A DNA stretch of 64,000 nt from Onchidella celtica (GCA_963931925.1 OZ007570.1:52796467-52860466), one strand, 5' to 3'. Numbered from the stretch's first letter, positions 1 to 14,000 are shown. Made by a program: numbers and translations. Notes: generated by a model not told the origin, from the letters alone.

Positions 1-916
1 GCATACATTGACAAAGTTAGTTGCAAATTTTAAACTCGATGAGCATTTCTTAGAACTTTCAAATTTATTTTCAAAAGCATGCTCAGATTATTTTTACTGT
101 TTACTTTCATGATTGAAATGTTTTATTGAAACACTTTTGTACTCAGGGGACTGAGATCTTTCTCAGCTTGAGCAGTTCATGCAGATACAATGTATCACAT
201 TTGATCTCCTAAGACTCCCTTTCAGGGTGACAAGGCTGCTTATTTTGTTTGGGGTGCTTATAATATATTCCAGAGGCTACTGTAATTAGTTTCCTTTCGC
301 CAAAAGAAAAATAATTATTGCGAGTATTCCATCTCTGGACATTTCTTTCTTTCTTCATGTTGAGCATGTTTGAGGTGTTTGATTATGTTCAGCCTTACCC
401 ATATTAATATACTGCGAGGAGAGTCAAACACCACCACCCCCATCCCTTTCCTCTTTTAAAAAATTTTTTATATAAACATTGCTGTGTTCAACAGTTAAGC
501 CAGATTCTCTAGCCTTTTGTAAAAGATTCAGCACTTGAATTGTACACTCATTTGTCATATACAGTTCTGAAAGTATAGCAAACAATTTTTATCCTTTCTC
601 TCCTGCTGTTTATCCTTATTGTAAATCCTGAATGTTATTTTCACAGACCCATATGTGGCTAGCATCTTTACTCACTTAAAATGCTTATTAAAACAATTTT
701 CTAAATGTATTATTGTTAATTCCAGTGCTATTTTTCATTAACTTTCTCTCCTGCTGTTTATCCTTATTGTAAATCCTGAAAGTTATTTTCACAGACCCAT
801 ATGTGGCTAGCATCTTTACTTCCTTAAAATGCTTGTTAAAACAATTTTCTAAATGGATTATTATTAATTCCAGTGCTACTTTTCATTAACTTGCCCGTCT
901 TGTTTTTTTTTAACAG
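1..916 (+). other. intron of the left-edge gene
   Basis: No coding signal seen. The sequence is AT-rich and ends in a T-rich tract with AG at 915-916, which is the acceptor of the exon that follows. It therefore reads as an intron of the bMERB-type gene, whose earlier exons lie off the left edge. A tandem duplication (594-890) sits just before the acceptor. Confidence 0.6.
594..890. repeat. 148-bp tandem duplication
   Basis: The block starting CTTTCTCTCCTGCTGTTTAT at 594 is repeated from 742 with a period of 148 bp and only a few substitutions. The second copy ends 27 bp before the exon at 917, so the duplication brought two copies of the same pyrimidine-rich intron end close to the acceptor. 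Confidence 0.9.
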
Positions 917-1589
917 ATAATGGCAAGACAGAGAGTGACATTGCAGTGGAAGGAAATTTGTTGGATGAGCTGCTGAATGTGGTGGAACAGCGCAATAATT
1001 TAGTGGCTATGCTGGAAGAGGACAGATTAAGGTGAGTTATGAGAACTATAGTCTTAAAGAGAGGATATTGTGAAGGGAACTTTTTGCTTATGAAAGAGTG
1101 AGACTATGCAAAACTTTGAATTTTTCATGGACAACAGTGCATGTTCAACTTTTCTCAGTGGCAATGTTTTATTCCAAATTCATACCTACAAAATCTTATT
1201 TTTTAGAACTTCTTGCCATTAAATAAATAAAATAAAAGGAAGAGTTCTGTAAGTGTAATTCCCAATCACCTAGTCATCCCTTTCCCTTAACCTTTCAAAA
1301 CAGAAAACACAAAAAAAATATTGAGACAGTCTGTAAAGAATTGTAAGAGTTCAACATGTTGGGGACTCAAGGAACTCTTTGCTAAATAAATAAATAAATA
1401 AAAAACAAAATAATAAGTGACTGATTTAATTGATGTTGTTATTTCTCTTGAAAAACCAGGGAACAAAAGGAAGACAATGACTTGAAAGAGATGATGGCGG
1501 AGAAAGGCTTTGTGCTGTCCCCTTTGAGCTTTGACACTAGGCGAGAAAGACAGAAAATTGAGGCTCCACTGGCTTCACCGGTTTTATGA
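917..1589 (+). CDS. C-terminus of a bMERB-domain protein (MICAL-like/EHBP1-like), partial
   Basis: Two exons, 917-1031 and 1460-1589, joined by a GTGAGT donor (1032) and CAG acceptor (1457-1459). The join restores an Arg codon and the frame runs to TGA at 1587-1589. The product (about 82 residues here) contains LLDELLNVVEQRNNLVAML, then REQKEDNDLKEMM, and ends SPLSFDTRRERQKIEAPLASPVL. An L-rich helix with 'VEQRN.LV..L' followed by acidic 'EDxDL' is the pattern of the last helix of bMERB domains, which bind Rab8/10/13-family GTPases in MICAL, MICAL-like and EHBP1 proteins on endosomes. This is family knowledge; I cannot say which member it is. The CH, LIM or C2 domains that would decide lie off the left edge. 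Either this is the terminal exon pair or an alternative end. Confidence 0.7.
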
Positions 1590-2871
1590 TAATTGCTAGA
1601 GAGGAACAAAAATAACGTGTTTGATTAGCACAGCCTGCGTCAGCTTTTATGTCTCAATATTTCATTAAGGTGTAATGATGAATAATACATCGTAGTCTGT
1701 GCATGTTCCTAGCAGCTTCAAAGCTTAAGTGATAATTAATTTACTATTTATTATCAACTGCTCTTGTGCAAAAAGGTACAAAATTCTGGTATGACATTTA
1801 TTTCTCTATCACATGATTCTTCACAATCCTGTGAGTGTTTGGGTGATGAGAAATTGGTTCATGTCCACTGGTTTCATTGGTAAGAATTTTGTAGTGTGAA
1901 TTTTTATTCACTTTATACACCTATAATGTAAAACAAAATATATCTGAAACTGGAGGCAGGCATGTCTCCCATTATATTGCTGTGGCAGAAGATGATATTA
2001 ATTTATGCAACAGTATTGTATAAAACATGCTTTTTGGTTTTGAAAAAAAGAAAAATCTAATGAGATTGAAAGAAGTTGTTGACCACAGACTTGTAAATTG
2101 TTGATTTGGTAGCCAGATAGTAGGGGTCATACGGAGCTCTTTGCATTTCTGTCACAGAAGCTGAGGTCCTCAGGGTGCCATTCCTGTGCACAAATTATTT
2201 ATTGCATGCAGATATCGAACAAGCATTGAATGTTCTCTTGCAACATAAGCTGATGTTTGACAATGTCTGGAGACAATTATGCTGGCAACTTCTAAATATG
2301 AAGATTGTCCTGCGTCACAGTGTTTACTGTTGGCTCCCCAAAATGTGATCCACAGCCTAGCTTCAGTAAATATCGTAGATGTTGCTTTGCTGTTAGTTGT
2401 TGTAAAAGGCGGCCAGCTGTTTAATCAAAATGAAAAATGCACTCTTTGCCCATTACAGGTCACAGTTTTGCTTGCCTTTGATTGAAGTAGAGTTCTGTTT
2501 GTAGATGTGAAGAAGAGACTGCTTTCATAGCGGTGATTGAAATGATAGCAATAGCGCGACTTTCGATAGTAAAGGCCACACATAAGTGACAGTAAAACTT
2601 ATAACCAATAGCCTAGATGAACTAGGCATTTTCCCTGACCAGGACATTTTCGGTGTTTATTATTTCTAACTTGGGACACATATTCCAGTGACTGTACAGA
2701 TTTTTAACAAACAACAACATGATATATATCAGTGCGTAACACGTTTCATTCTTCCAGTGATAGAATTGAACTAATATTATGATAATGAATGTATGGATGA
2801 AAGCACAAAGGTATTTTTGCCAAGTCTGTAATGTGATGCTTTTATAATTTTTATACTTATTGCTTTCATCA

Positions 2872-3090
2872 GCAGTTCGTGGGTATAGAGCAAAATTGTT
2901 GTATCTCCAGGTTTATGAATTTTTTCGTTGTTCTGCTATCTTTAACCAGTTCCAAGTTACAGAGAAGCAGTACTGTTGTATTTCCCTTAAAAATGAGATC
3001 ATTGAGAGCAATATTGTGATATTTCTTAGTAAGCTCCTATTATTCATAAACCTGGAGATAAAACAATTTTGCTCTATACCCGCGAGTTGT
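2872..3090. repeat. fold-back element, 49-bp inverted repeat
   Basis: The arm at 2872-2920 (GCAGTTCGTGGGTATAGAGC, then a stretch ending GTTTATGAAT) is matched in reverse complement by 3042-3090 with only a few mismatches and a spacer of about 121 bp. If transcribed as part of the upstream gene's 3' UTR it would form a long hairpin. It may be a small hairpin MITE. No target duplication could be fixed. Confidence 0.85.
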
Positions 3091-4970
3091 GGTGACAATT
3101 GTGTCCACTCAGTACATGCACAATATCATAAAATGTTGTTGCTGAAAACAAAATTTACTTGCTAAAATGGTGCATGTCGTTTATTTGCAATACACATGCA
3201 TAACTAGTGGAGCTGGTTGTTTATCAAAGTATGCCCTTGCCATTTTACATTTACATGAATCATAAAACTTGGTTGTTAAGAAAACATTATTAGTTCATAA
3301 GATTGATAAAAGAAATTTTATGGTTCAGGGATGTCAGTCAGTCTCAGATTTAAATTCATCTCACATTTTCCGCAGTGCTGGCAGGAAACCAGAATCAGTA
3401 GTATGACCTTTATGAGTCCCTTCTGTGTTCTTTAAAATCACCAGGCCTTTTAATTTTTACTCAAAGATCAAGTAATTTCATAGGAGATGAAAAATATTTA
3501 TTCCTGTGACAAGACAGTTTCTTGTGTCAGTATCTCAGTATTCATGTTTAATGTTCTGCTTCAAAATGGGAACGACTGCATTTGCCAGAACTTCTAGCAT
3601 TCTTTCCTGAGGATCTTGCAAAAGAGGATATTATGCTATTGTTGATTGTGATGTTTGGTTCCTGGAAGTTTGGAATTCCTCAGAATTGGAGCATAGTCAT
3701 GGATTGTCACGAAATCAGAATCACTGAAAAGTAGCATCCCCCCTTGTTCAGAACGATCGTTTTGATCATTATGCCAGAATCTTTTTTTTGTTGTTTTTAA
3801 AGCATGCTGTTCATGTGTCTTGTTTTCTCACTTACACTGCACATTACAATGACTGCCATGTACATAAGGGGAATTCTTCAATACATCTACATGTATTTGG
3901 GTCCACAGCATGATGTTATTTCTGCATTTGTCTTGCCATCATATATTACATGTATATCTATTAGGGAGATATATTTTGGTCTCGGCTGAAAAAAAAAAAA
4001 ACATTTGCAAATACATGTAGTTTAGGCACATTAGTTTAAACTCATTTGGTCTCAGATTTATACTTCGTTGGTCAAGAATGATTGCACGATGTATACTAAT
4101 CATTTTAATACCAGAGTTGTGAGTGAATATTTCATTACATGTCTGTCAGATTAACGGATTCTTTTTGGTTTTTGATGCTGTGAGGCTTCAGTAGAGATGG
4201 TGGGACAAACTCTCTGAGACAGTCCCATATAATTCATAGAGGAGTAGTTGAACTTTTTTCAATATTTGTGAGCCTTTAACTTGGAAACAAGGTGATTGAG
4301 TTTGCTTAGTGTAATATATCCAAAGCAAAATAATTGCAAGAGAGACAGATAATTAGGTAAATATATGGTGCATGAATCTCTTGATGTGATTATCGCTTGC
4401 TTTGTAGACTTTGCTTACAACATATGAAGTGTACATTAAATTAGTTAATAAACATACGTCTTTGATATATAATGGGTTTCAGTTTGGTGATACGTGTAAA
4501 TAAAGTGATCTATTTATATTTCTGACACTAGTTGTGTTTCCATTTCGGAACAAATTGATATATACGGCAGCGTTAAAGTTTGATTTTGACAGATTTTTAC
4601 TTAGGCATGATATCATATACATTGACATGCATTTTAATTTTTAGCTCATGTCTTAATGGGGTTGTTCAGAATCTCCACCTGCCGAGTCATGCAACTCACG
4701 GTTAGCCGTTTATCATATTCTTATGTGAACTGTCCTTACATGAACAGCTGTCAAAAAATGCTTGGAATATTGGTTTCTTCAGCACAATGCCATCTGTTCA
4801 TGCTATTGTGGCCACCTGTCATGTGATCACTGGGAGAATCTGAGCAACTCCATTACCAGGTTATCATAGGATGTGATGAGAAAATGGAACATGTGGTTTC
4901 ATTGATTGTTTCATCCATCACTTTAAGGTTGATGCTGAGTGGGAATTTTTTTTTTGTTGATTTGTAAGTT

Positions 4971-5762
4971 CAGTAGATAACGGTTAAACCGATATCGGCG
5001 GGACCACGGGTTTGTTTTCGGTTTACCGATAGGAGGCTTGAAAAATGCCAGTTTCAAGAGAGGTAGCCCAAATCACTATTGAAGAGTACAAATATAAGAT
5101 CATTTAAGCAAGAGACGAACACGACCTCCGTTGCTCTGTGTTTTTGACTGAGAATGAGGATGGGCGATTGCTCAGGCATAGGGACACGAAGCATGGATGT
5201 GCCAGCATGTGTGGGCTAACTCTCAGAATAGAGAGACATGAGTGTGGACAGACAGTACAGAATCTCCGTCCTGCCGATCTCATTAACGTTACCGCACATG
5301 ATGGCCGTGTACTGCACTGTCCGCAGTCGCTAGTACACCGTACAGTCTTTCAGATGTCATACATTTACACGCAAGGTCACCCGCGATGCGCCTAATGTCT
5401 TGCTTGCTGCCGTCTGATTTCAGACCAGCGAGTTCATGGGCCTCCCTCTCCCCCTACCCCTGTAGTGCTGCCGCTCCAATGTAGGCCTATACGATCCGGC
5501 AGGATAAAGCATGCCCTGCTTGGGATTTTTTTTTCTTTTGGGGGGGGGGGGGGGGGCAAGCAAACGGTACAGTAACTTGTCTCGGCCTATGGCAAAAAAT
5601 CACAATGGACTGGCGCCACTGAATCCAGCAACTTTCTTTTCAGTTTAACAGTAGGGCTATTTCGGTTTAGCGCTAGTTTATTGACAAAGATGAGGGAAAA
5701 AAATCCGGGATTCCAATTTTCTTTCAGTTTACCCCTATTTTCGGTTTAACCGTTCTCCACTG
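4971..5762. mobile_element. pogo/Tigger-type nonautonomous DNA transposon (element P1)
   Basis: Ends are CAGTAGATAACGGTTAAACC at 4971 and the inverted CAGTGGAGAACGGTTAAACC at 5743-5762. The right end is followed by TA (5763-5764); the left flank is TT, so the expected TA duplication is decayed on that side. A 'TCGGTTTACC'-like motif recurs just inside each end. At 792 bp there is no intact transposase; an 85-codon open frame (5138-5395) has no recognisable domain. TIRs starting CAGTRG with a TA target are typical of the pogo/Tigger branch of Tc1-mariner. Confidence 0.75.
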
Positions 5763-8069
5763 TACATGTATTCACAATTGTGATGTTTTGCTGCTAAGCA
5801 AGTTTTCTTTGGGTCAAGGTTTGAGTAGGAAAGGAAAATACATGTATGCACTATTATGTGTTAGTAGCAGTGAAAGTGATCACAGTTGAGGCTGTGGTTG
5901 AACTGAAATGTTTTAGCCACATTCTAGTTTTGACTGTCTTAAAAAATAGCCAAGTCAACTACCCAAATTACATCAGTTTGTGAAATTTATATTTTAAGAT
6001 TAAATTTAATGTGATGCAAACGAAGGTAACAATATTAATTTAAATAGTTCCAAGTCTGCAAGTGCAACAAGGATGACACACCTTTCACAAGTCCTGTAAC
6101 AATTACACTGCCTATTAACTTCAACTCCATCTTGTTCATAGCCCTGTCATATTTTGCATTAAATTACATGTAATCAGTCAGCTAGTTTTCCCCCTACCCC
6201 ACATTGCTGATAATTGATTTTAAAGTTTCACTTTTGCAGTTATTTTGAACTAACACCCATGCTCATTTTCACTTAGAAAATTGCCTCATCGAAAACAAAG
6301 CACTGAGCATTGAAAGATGAAGCTCTGTTAGTGAGCATTATGCAAACAGATAATTTGTTAGTATGGCACAGAATCAACATGGTGTAATATATGTAATTTC
6401 TAATATTAGTAAAACGTATATTTATGTAGACAGGACATAGATGTTATTGAAGAGAAAAAACAGCTAAATTTCAAATAAAGCTGTTACTGTAGCATTGACT
6501 TCTGTAGAAAGCTCAACTGAAATTCAAACAAAACCTGTGCAGTCTGAATGTTAGGCATATGGTGCATTTGTGGTCTGAATCACTGAAATCTTGGAGCTGT
6601 CAAATGCCATATATGTACACGTATATATCAAATATAATTTTTGATTCCTTCTGCATGAAATCTTTGAACTTCTGAAAAAAATTGACGGTACTTCATGGTG
6701 CTAATTCATCCATTTGTGATTTTGTTAAGATAGAAAGAGTGAAAGGGACAAATAATTTTGCCTTTTTAATATAGGCCATGTAGTAAATGACTGTTATGTG
6801 CTTGGCTGTCAAGAGTGAAGAAGGATGACAAGTCCAGGAAAAGTTTTTGATTCTTCTAAATATATGTTCAGACAGTCTTACTGCACAAAGATGGGTGCAG
6901 ATACGTCAACTGAACGCCATTCTCTGTTAACCAAATTTCCATGTCACCATTTTTCTCCATAGAGCTAGTATGCTTGACACATTCATGTAAATTATTTACC
7001 ATTTATGCTTGGGACTACGTTTGTGAATATTTACTGTTTTTTTAAAAACATTGTCCTGTGATGTGAGACTCATTTGCCGCCAACAGCTAGAAACTGCAAC
7101 CTTTGGACAGTTTAAATACAATGTATAATTTACTGCTCTTTTGTGTAAATAAATTTTACAGCTTTAACAAGACATTTTGTGAGTTACTCAAGTCTTTGGA
7201 ATTTAAACCTGTGATGAGCAACTACACCAGCTCATGAGAACACTGGAAATGCAATTGGCTCAAAGTTTGCCCCACAAATAAATATAACGTGGTACAGGTG
7301 AAAGTGAGATTTGGCAGTAAATTTCAGGTGATGGCGACTTACATTTTGTGTATGTGTATATATATCCTCACATTCAACGACACATTCAAACTTGTCATGT
7401 AAACTTTCAAAACGATATTACATGTACTTGAAATACAAATTTTTGGCTATCAATAATTTAAGTTTCTTGAAACTAATTTTTTTGTTGTCATCCTTATTTA
7501 ATGGACAGCAATGCCGAGTAAACTTTCATGAAGGAACCACCAAATGGGCAATTCCACAAACAGAACAAATAAGTCATGTTTTATATTTTAGTTTTAATGA
7601 CATGGAAAATGACACAATGATGTTCATGAACAAGTGAGTATGCAAAGGAAAAACCAGTCAATATATGAACATGTCAGTTATTCAGAAGATTACACAGATG
7701 GAAACAAAATTGACCGTGAAACCTCAAATCAGATGAAATCACTGATGAACTACCGGTACATTTCTTTACTGTAGCTTTAGGAATTAGTCTAGGAAAATCG
7801 CCCACAATGTACACAAGAACACATAGCAAAACAGCAACTACTGTTATACATATATTCAGACACTGAATCTCAGCAGAAATTCTTCTGGGTGATTATACTT
7901 TACTCTTTATATCAGGATAAATACCTTGTTCTGAATGTTCTTTACCCCAGTTTCTTAATTAAAATGAAATACTGAAACAGAACTGACCAACTCAAAGATC
8001 TGATATTTGATGATAAAATATACAGAAAAATGATTTATAATAATTTCACATAATTATGTATTCAACACT

Positions 8070-11000
8070 CTATTGTTGATCCATACCCTCATCAACAGAC
8101 TGAGGGTCAGCTGGGACGGGATCTGGCTGTGCTGCTCCTGACTGATCATCAGCATCCATGGGTTGCTATTGGGGGGAAAACAAACAAAAAAAAATCAAAT
8201 AAATTACAATTATATTTTCAAGCATACGTGATACACTTGCAAACTCACTGCACTAACCATCATCAATCACAAGTGAAATTAAATTATGTTTTCAAATGAT
8301 GATACATCACCTCCTCTAAAAAGTTGATGTCTAGGATGCCAATCTATTGATCAATCAAATGGCACTAGCATTGTGAGCACGGAAATATATTGTTTCTTTT
8401 AATATAGTGTGGCTTCTAGAAATTTGAGCTGGCATTTAGTTATCTAATCTGGAAAGGTATATTATAGGATGAAACCAAGTGCTAAGATGAAGATTTATTC
8501 ATGCAATCAGATCTTTGAGCTGCCACATTTAGGTAGTGATAACATTTTGGCAAAAAAATGGAGAATCTGTTCACTGACAGAGCCAATAATGGATTTAATG
8601 GAAGGTATTTAAATGCAGATATTTGTGCATAATATCTTGCATTCAAATTTCAGGCATTCATCAAGCTGACACTTCAAGAACATATTCCAGCACCTCAAGC
8701 CAAGTACTGACCTATAATATGAAACTACAAAATACATGTATCAAGTTTTATGATTTATGTGCAATATAAGTCCTTAATCCTTTTACAGCAACTATGTCAA
8801 TATATCCATAAGTTCCTATATAAAAATATTTTTTAAAAACTACAGAAAAAAACATAAGCAACAACTGAACAAGAACATTAAGTTTTCTTAGCAAAGAACT
8901 CAATGAGACAATAAAAAGGAAATGTTAAAAATAAACAATTTAGAAATGAACTGCAACTGCAATAACAAAGGTGATTCAACTACTCACAGGTACTTCATCT
9001 AGCTCAGGAATAGCAATCCTTTGCTATACAAAACAATAGTTCAAAGAAATATGTGTCAGGAAATTGTCACATAAGCTTCACTTGAGCTAATCTGAGCTCT
9101 ACAGTACTTAGACTATGTGCGTCTTGCTTTTCACTAATTTCAGACACAATGGTGTAGACGAAAAAAATTACACATCATGATGTGTCTGCAGGGAATAACA
9201 AATTTTCCCATTGTTAACTTTTCAAGCTAGAATTTAGAAAAAAACAAAACAAAAAAACAACCCATGTAATTAGACTTTATGGGTATACCATTATTATCAC
9301 AAAATAAATGTAAAATTTAAACTTACCCCTGTTTCATCTGGCTGTGGCCTTGAGCTTCTCTCTTCACCCTCAATCAGAGCTAACTGTGCTAGTTAAAGTA
9401 AATAAACACAGTAATACTTCCGAAAACTACAAATGCACCCAAACTGTTCGGACAGCATAATAAGACTGCTATCTGAAACTCAACAAACAATATTCATTTT
9501 TTTTAAAAATCAGTTTCAGTAGTTCTGTACCTGACTGTTGTGCTGACTATGTAAACAGAACTCAAATGGATCTATTTGCTTAATCAAGGGATTCCCTTAG
9601 TCAAGGGGGTGCATCCAAAGTGCTGAAATCTGCGTGACTAGGTATTTACAGCAACCACTCAGTTTCACCCACGACTGTCTTAAAGTTGCACACTAATACA
9701 CATCAAAAACATAAATTTAAATGCTGGGATTCAGTATTTTGTTAAAATTTCTTTCACCTGATGTTTTTTTGGGGGAAAAGGATACATAAGGTGTGACATC
9801 ATCATCATCAAGGATTGCGAACTTTGTGTCCTTGGCAGCAATTCCTATAGAGCAGTTCTGGGTAACAAACAAAAAAAAAGTTAAAATTTACCACAGAAAG
9901 AACAAAGTTGTTTGTGACAGGTTTCCCCTGAACACATTAGGTTTATGTTAAACCTGAACCCTGGTATTTGATTTGACAATTTTTTATAAAGATACTGCAA
10001 TATTTAGTAATGCAATCAAACTTCTTTCATTATTATAATACAGTAGTCTCCGTCTAAGAACCCGCCGCCTTAGAACCCGCTGTTGCCACGAAACCGAATT
10101 TTTTCATTGTAATTTACATGCGTAAGAACCCGCTCTGAAATGAAAAATCCGCCTAAGAACCCGGCATTTGACCGAGAGACGAGCACACTTTTACGTAAAA
10201 TGTCCATATAAACGCAAATTCTCTTTCAAGTAGACGGGATAGACCAAAGCCACACAGTGCAGTGAAAGAGAATGGGTGGAGGGAAGGTAGGGGGAGGCGA
10301 GCCGTACAAAGGATGGAGCCCAGTTACGTCTTTAGTGTGCAAGCAGGCCACTCCTAGACTAAATTAGCATAGTCATTACCTAACATCTATTGTTGTCTGA
10401 CTTGAGGGGCAGAATTTTATACGTAACTGACCACGTGCTTGGTTTGCACGGCACATGTACTTAGGGCTGATTGTGGTTATTACACAAGGTATCACTGGGC
10501 CTCGTGTTGTCTAAAATTGGCATCTGTGATTCACAACTGAATCATTCCATTCGTTACACAATCATCATTGTAAGAAAAGAGCATTCTGCTAGCCATAAGT
10601 CGTAACTTTGTTCAACGCTTATACTTTTCATTATGAGGTCACGACCCAGGTCCGAGCAATCAAGGGCGATAAGCCATGGACACGGGCAGTCAATATGGGT
10701 GGCATCCTTCATAAATGTTTCCACTGAGTAAATTTTTGTGAGAAAGCAGTGAGTAATTTTTACAAACGTAATTATTGTGCGAGCCAGCATAACTTGGTCT
10801 CGTAAACAATTTGTTTTGAACAGTTTTTTTCCTAATAGATAGACAGAAGGTGTGGGGAAGGATAGACGGACAGCGTAGGTGTGCATGACTGAGCACTTTT
10901 TATATCTCGTGTTTTGAACTAGTTTTAGTAGAGAGGGAAGGGGTGAGTAGGAATTAAATGTTATTGAAACGTCTGTTGACGTACAGAAAATCCGTGATCC

Positions 11001-14000
11001 AGAGTAAAAGCTCGGGGTTTTGAACATGTTAAGAATTTATTACTATAAAATTACATTTTATTGTCTTGAGTGATTCGACCTTTGATGTCGACCCAAGGTC
11101 GTTGCGTAGGGCTGTTACTTAAAATAACTCGGTTCGGCAGCTGAGCTAGAGGTGGTTGCACCAATCAAATGTATGAATCTGGACGGAAGGTCGAGACATA
11201 GCTTTAGTATTTAAACCCGTGCAGAGCTTAGATAGATGCCACATGTAGACAATCCATTTACGAGGTGGACGGCGATAGTCCTCAGCCAGATGAGAGACAT
11301 AAGAGACGCAGTTGAGCAGTCCATATTGTGAGGAGCGCCATGAGTTAAAGCTCCAGAGCCTAAGCTACTTGGTTTGATATAAACCCACAGCGTTTACATC
11401 CAGCGCTCTCACTCCCAGTGAGGGCCGCATGGTGAGAGTCCATACTAATTTGTAATGATGAAAGTGAACCGTTCTACTTACTTTTGAAGACAGTTTCAGA
11501 GCTACCGCCAGACAACGCATGGTTGTACAAGCATTCTCCATGGCGTGTCTAGAGGAAATGTCCATATCATAACATGTCTCATTGAATTAATAGAATTTAA
11601 ACTGTTATATCCGTCGCCACGTGCGCGGATTCTATTTGGCATATAACTCATATGACCTGCAAGTAGTTAGAGTGAATAAGTTAGTCTTTATAGAAAGCTG
11701 TAGTTTCATTAGTAGATTCAGTTGCCTTTGAATTGATATTTATATTTATAATTATATTTGATACATTAATTCCTGTAATTAAACTGCCCTACAGTTCTGC
11801 TAAAAATCAAAGCAATTGATTTATTTAGTTTTTAGAGTGCAAGTATTTTTTGTGTGTGTTCGTCGATTGTGGGAGCGGACCTCGAAAGAGTGTCAGTCGA
11901 ATTATCCCCATCTAACCCACATCGCGACACTGGAGGGGACTTACCAAATTTCTTAATCCTTAATTTCTTAAATTCGTTAGATTATAATCACCTTTTCTCT
12001 TTGTTTGCATTACATTTTTGTTCTTTTCATGATCCGTCGCTCACGGGGTCTCGCACGTTGAGCTAGTTTAAAATTATTTATTATTTAGTTTTGTATACTG
12101 CTTTGTTATTTTTACTTCCACATGTGTCGCTGCTCTCCCATTGACCCGATGACCGAGGCCAGGGAGACTACAGAACAGAACTTGGAACGGTGAAAGACAA
12201 AAAAAGACTGACTGTGGTGTACGCAAGGGCTAAAGGAATTACCACCCAGTTCCTTGAAAGTTAAGTGATTCCATCCTAAAATTTTGTCTGCGTCTGGGGA
12301 GTTGAGTGTTCCTCCTCGTGTTTTACAGGCTTTTTATACTTTTCTTCTTTGTTAGAACTGCGGGAGGTCGGCGAGGGTTCTTACGTGTGCGTGTCCTCTG
12401 TGCCAAAGTGGTGGCTTGGTCGCCGATTTTGCCGTTTCGACGACAACGTCTGCGGTCTCGCAACAACCAGTGGTGATTAAAACAGTGAGGATTCGCATTC
12501 GTGAGAATAGTCTTTGTTAGGGACCTGTATATTTGTTTAGATTGTGGCGTTCACATCTTCCTCGTCTCTTTGGGAAGACGTCTCTCTTGTTCTCTTCTTA
12601 CCTATCTGTAATTATATTCAGAACTTGTAGGGTCTGTTATCGTTCGTCTTTTCTTGTTTGTCTAGCGTCGTGTTTGGTGTATTTTTTTTCATTAGACCTT
12701 TATCATTATCGTGTTGGTACATTCCTTTGTTTCTTATTTTACCTAAGTAACTCATGTGTCTACATTGACACATTGATTGAGTAATTTGATCTGGTTATTG
12801 AGAGTAACGATTTTATTGAATTGTTGGAACCCGTGCAGTTAGCACACTGCCAGTTCTATGGAGCTTATTAAGCGTCATGTATAACCGATCTCGTCTTTAT
12901 ATTGACGAGCTCCCGAGAGGGCAGTATTAGACTGTTTAGGGAGGTGATTTTTTTTTGTGTAGTGATGAGTAGTGAGTATTGATTTTATTGTCGGCTGGTG
13001 CCGCCGCCCGAAGAGCAATGAATTTGTCTCATGGGAAGAGTCTGTATCAGTATCGAGGTGATGTCGATATAAGAGCTATGTGAATTATATATATTGAGTA
13101 TACTTTTTTTTAGTCGTCTGCGTATGACGTCGACCCGAGGAGAGCAATAATGAGATTGCCTCATGGGATGGATGATATTGGTATTTTTCGATTATTTGAG
13201 AGATGTTTGGCAGTGCTAACGTAGTACACTGCGTATCCGCGTATTCGCGTGTTATTATTGAACCTTCTTACAGGCATTGTAAGCCCCACAGGGCAGTGTA
13301 AGGCCTCAGGGCAGTGTAAGGCCACAGGCAGTGTAAGACGCCGAGATGCAGTGTAAGACCTCTGGGCAGTGTAAGGCCGCAGGCAGTGTAAGACCGACGG
13401 GCAGTGTAAGACAGACTAGTTATGTAAGGAAGGGAGTATTCGCGTTTTGAGATATTTTGCAGTGGTAACAGAGGACACTGCGTGTTCGCGTTTTTGAGAG
13501 TATTTTGCAGTGGTAACAGAGGACACTGCGTGGTCGCGTTTTAAGAAGTTGTGAAGTAGTTGGAGTTGTTTTTTTTTATACAACCGATTATGTCTATGGT
13601 TTTCCGCGTTTCGTGGACCATCTAACGTAATACTAGATATGACAAGTAAGAATACCGATTATGATTGTGACTCTCCATGCGGTCAGTGGATGAGTTATCT
13701 AAGAACATTCCCGATATAGATATTGAATTGAACCGATTTGACTATATACCGAGATGACTGTGACGCTTGACGTGTGCATGGCTTGCGTACGGAAACGGCG
13801 CATTAAATTAACTGCTATCGCCTGGTGGCACCTCATCTATCCCGGATTGGATATAATTAGAAATAGATTAAAGTGTAATGTTATTTAATTGAGATTTAGA
13901 TTATTGTTGAATGCGAGAAGCGCTATATAATTCTTAAGTCAAGACGAGCGCTACGCAGATTTTGAAAGAGTACGTCAGGCTAATTATCTTGTCGACGTTT

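Larger units (their letters stand above)
1590..8069. other. 3' UTR of the bMERB gene and intergenic DNA between convergent genes
   Basis: No further coding exon is convincing. Poly(A)-type AATAAA hexamers on the + strand lie at 4447-4452, 4499-4504, 6474-6479 and 7148-7153, so the 3' UTR may be several kb long. The PSMA1 stop codon lies at 8070-8072 on the - strand, so the two genes converge here. A fold-back repeat, a pogo-type element and a G17 run (5540-5556) lie inside. Confidence 0.55.

Noticed and set aside
10554-11027. 157-codon - strand open frame, with shorter relatives at 14658-14993
   Set aside because: It lies antisense inside LTR copies and recurs only because the LTR recurs. 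It has no domain and its start and end differ between copies.
13209-13535. Regular short repeats suggestive of a CRISPR-like array
   Set aside because: Units are tandem with degenerate short spacers, lie inside an LTR element of an animal genome, and have no cas genes.
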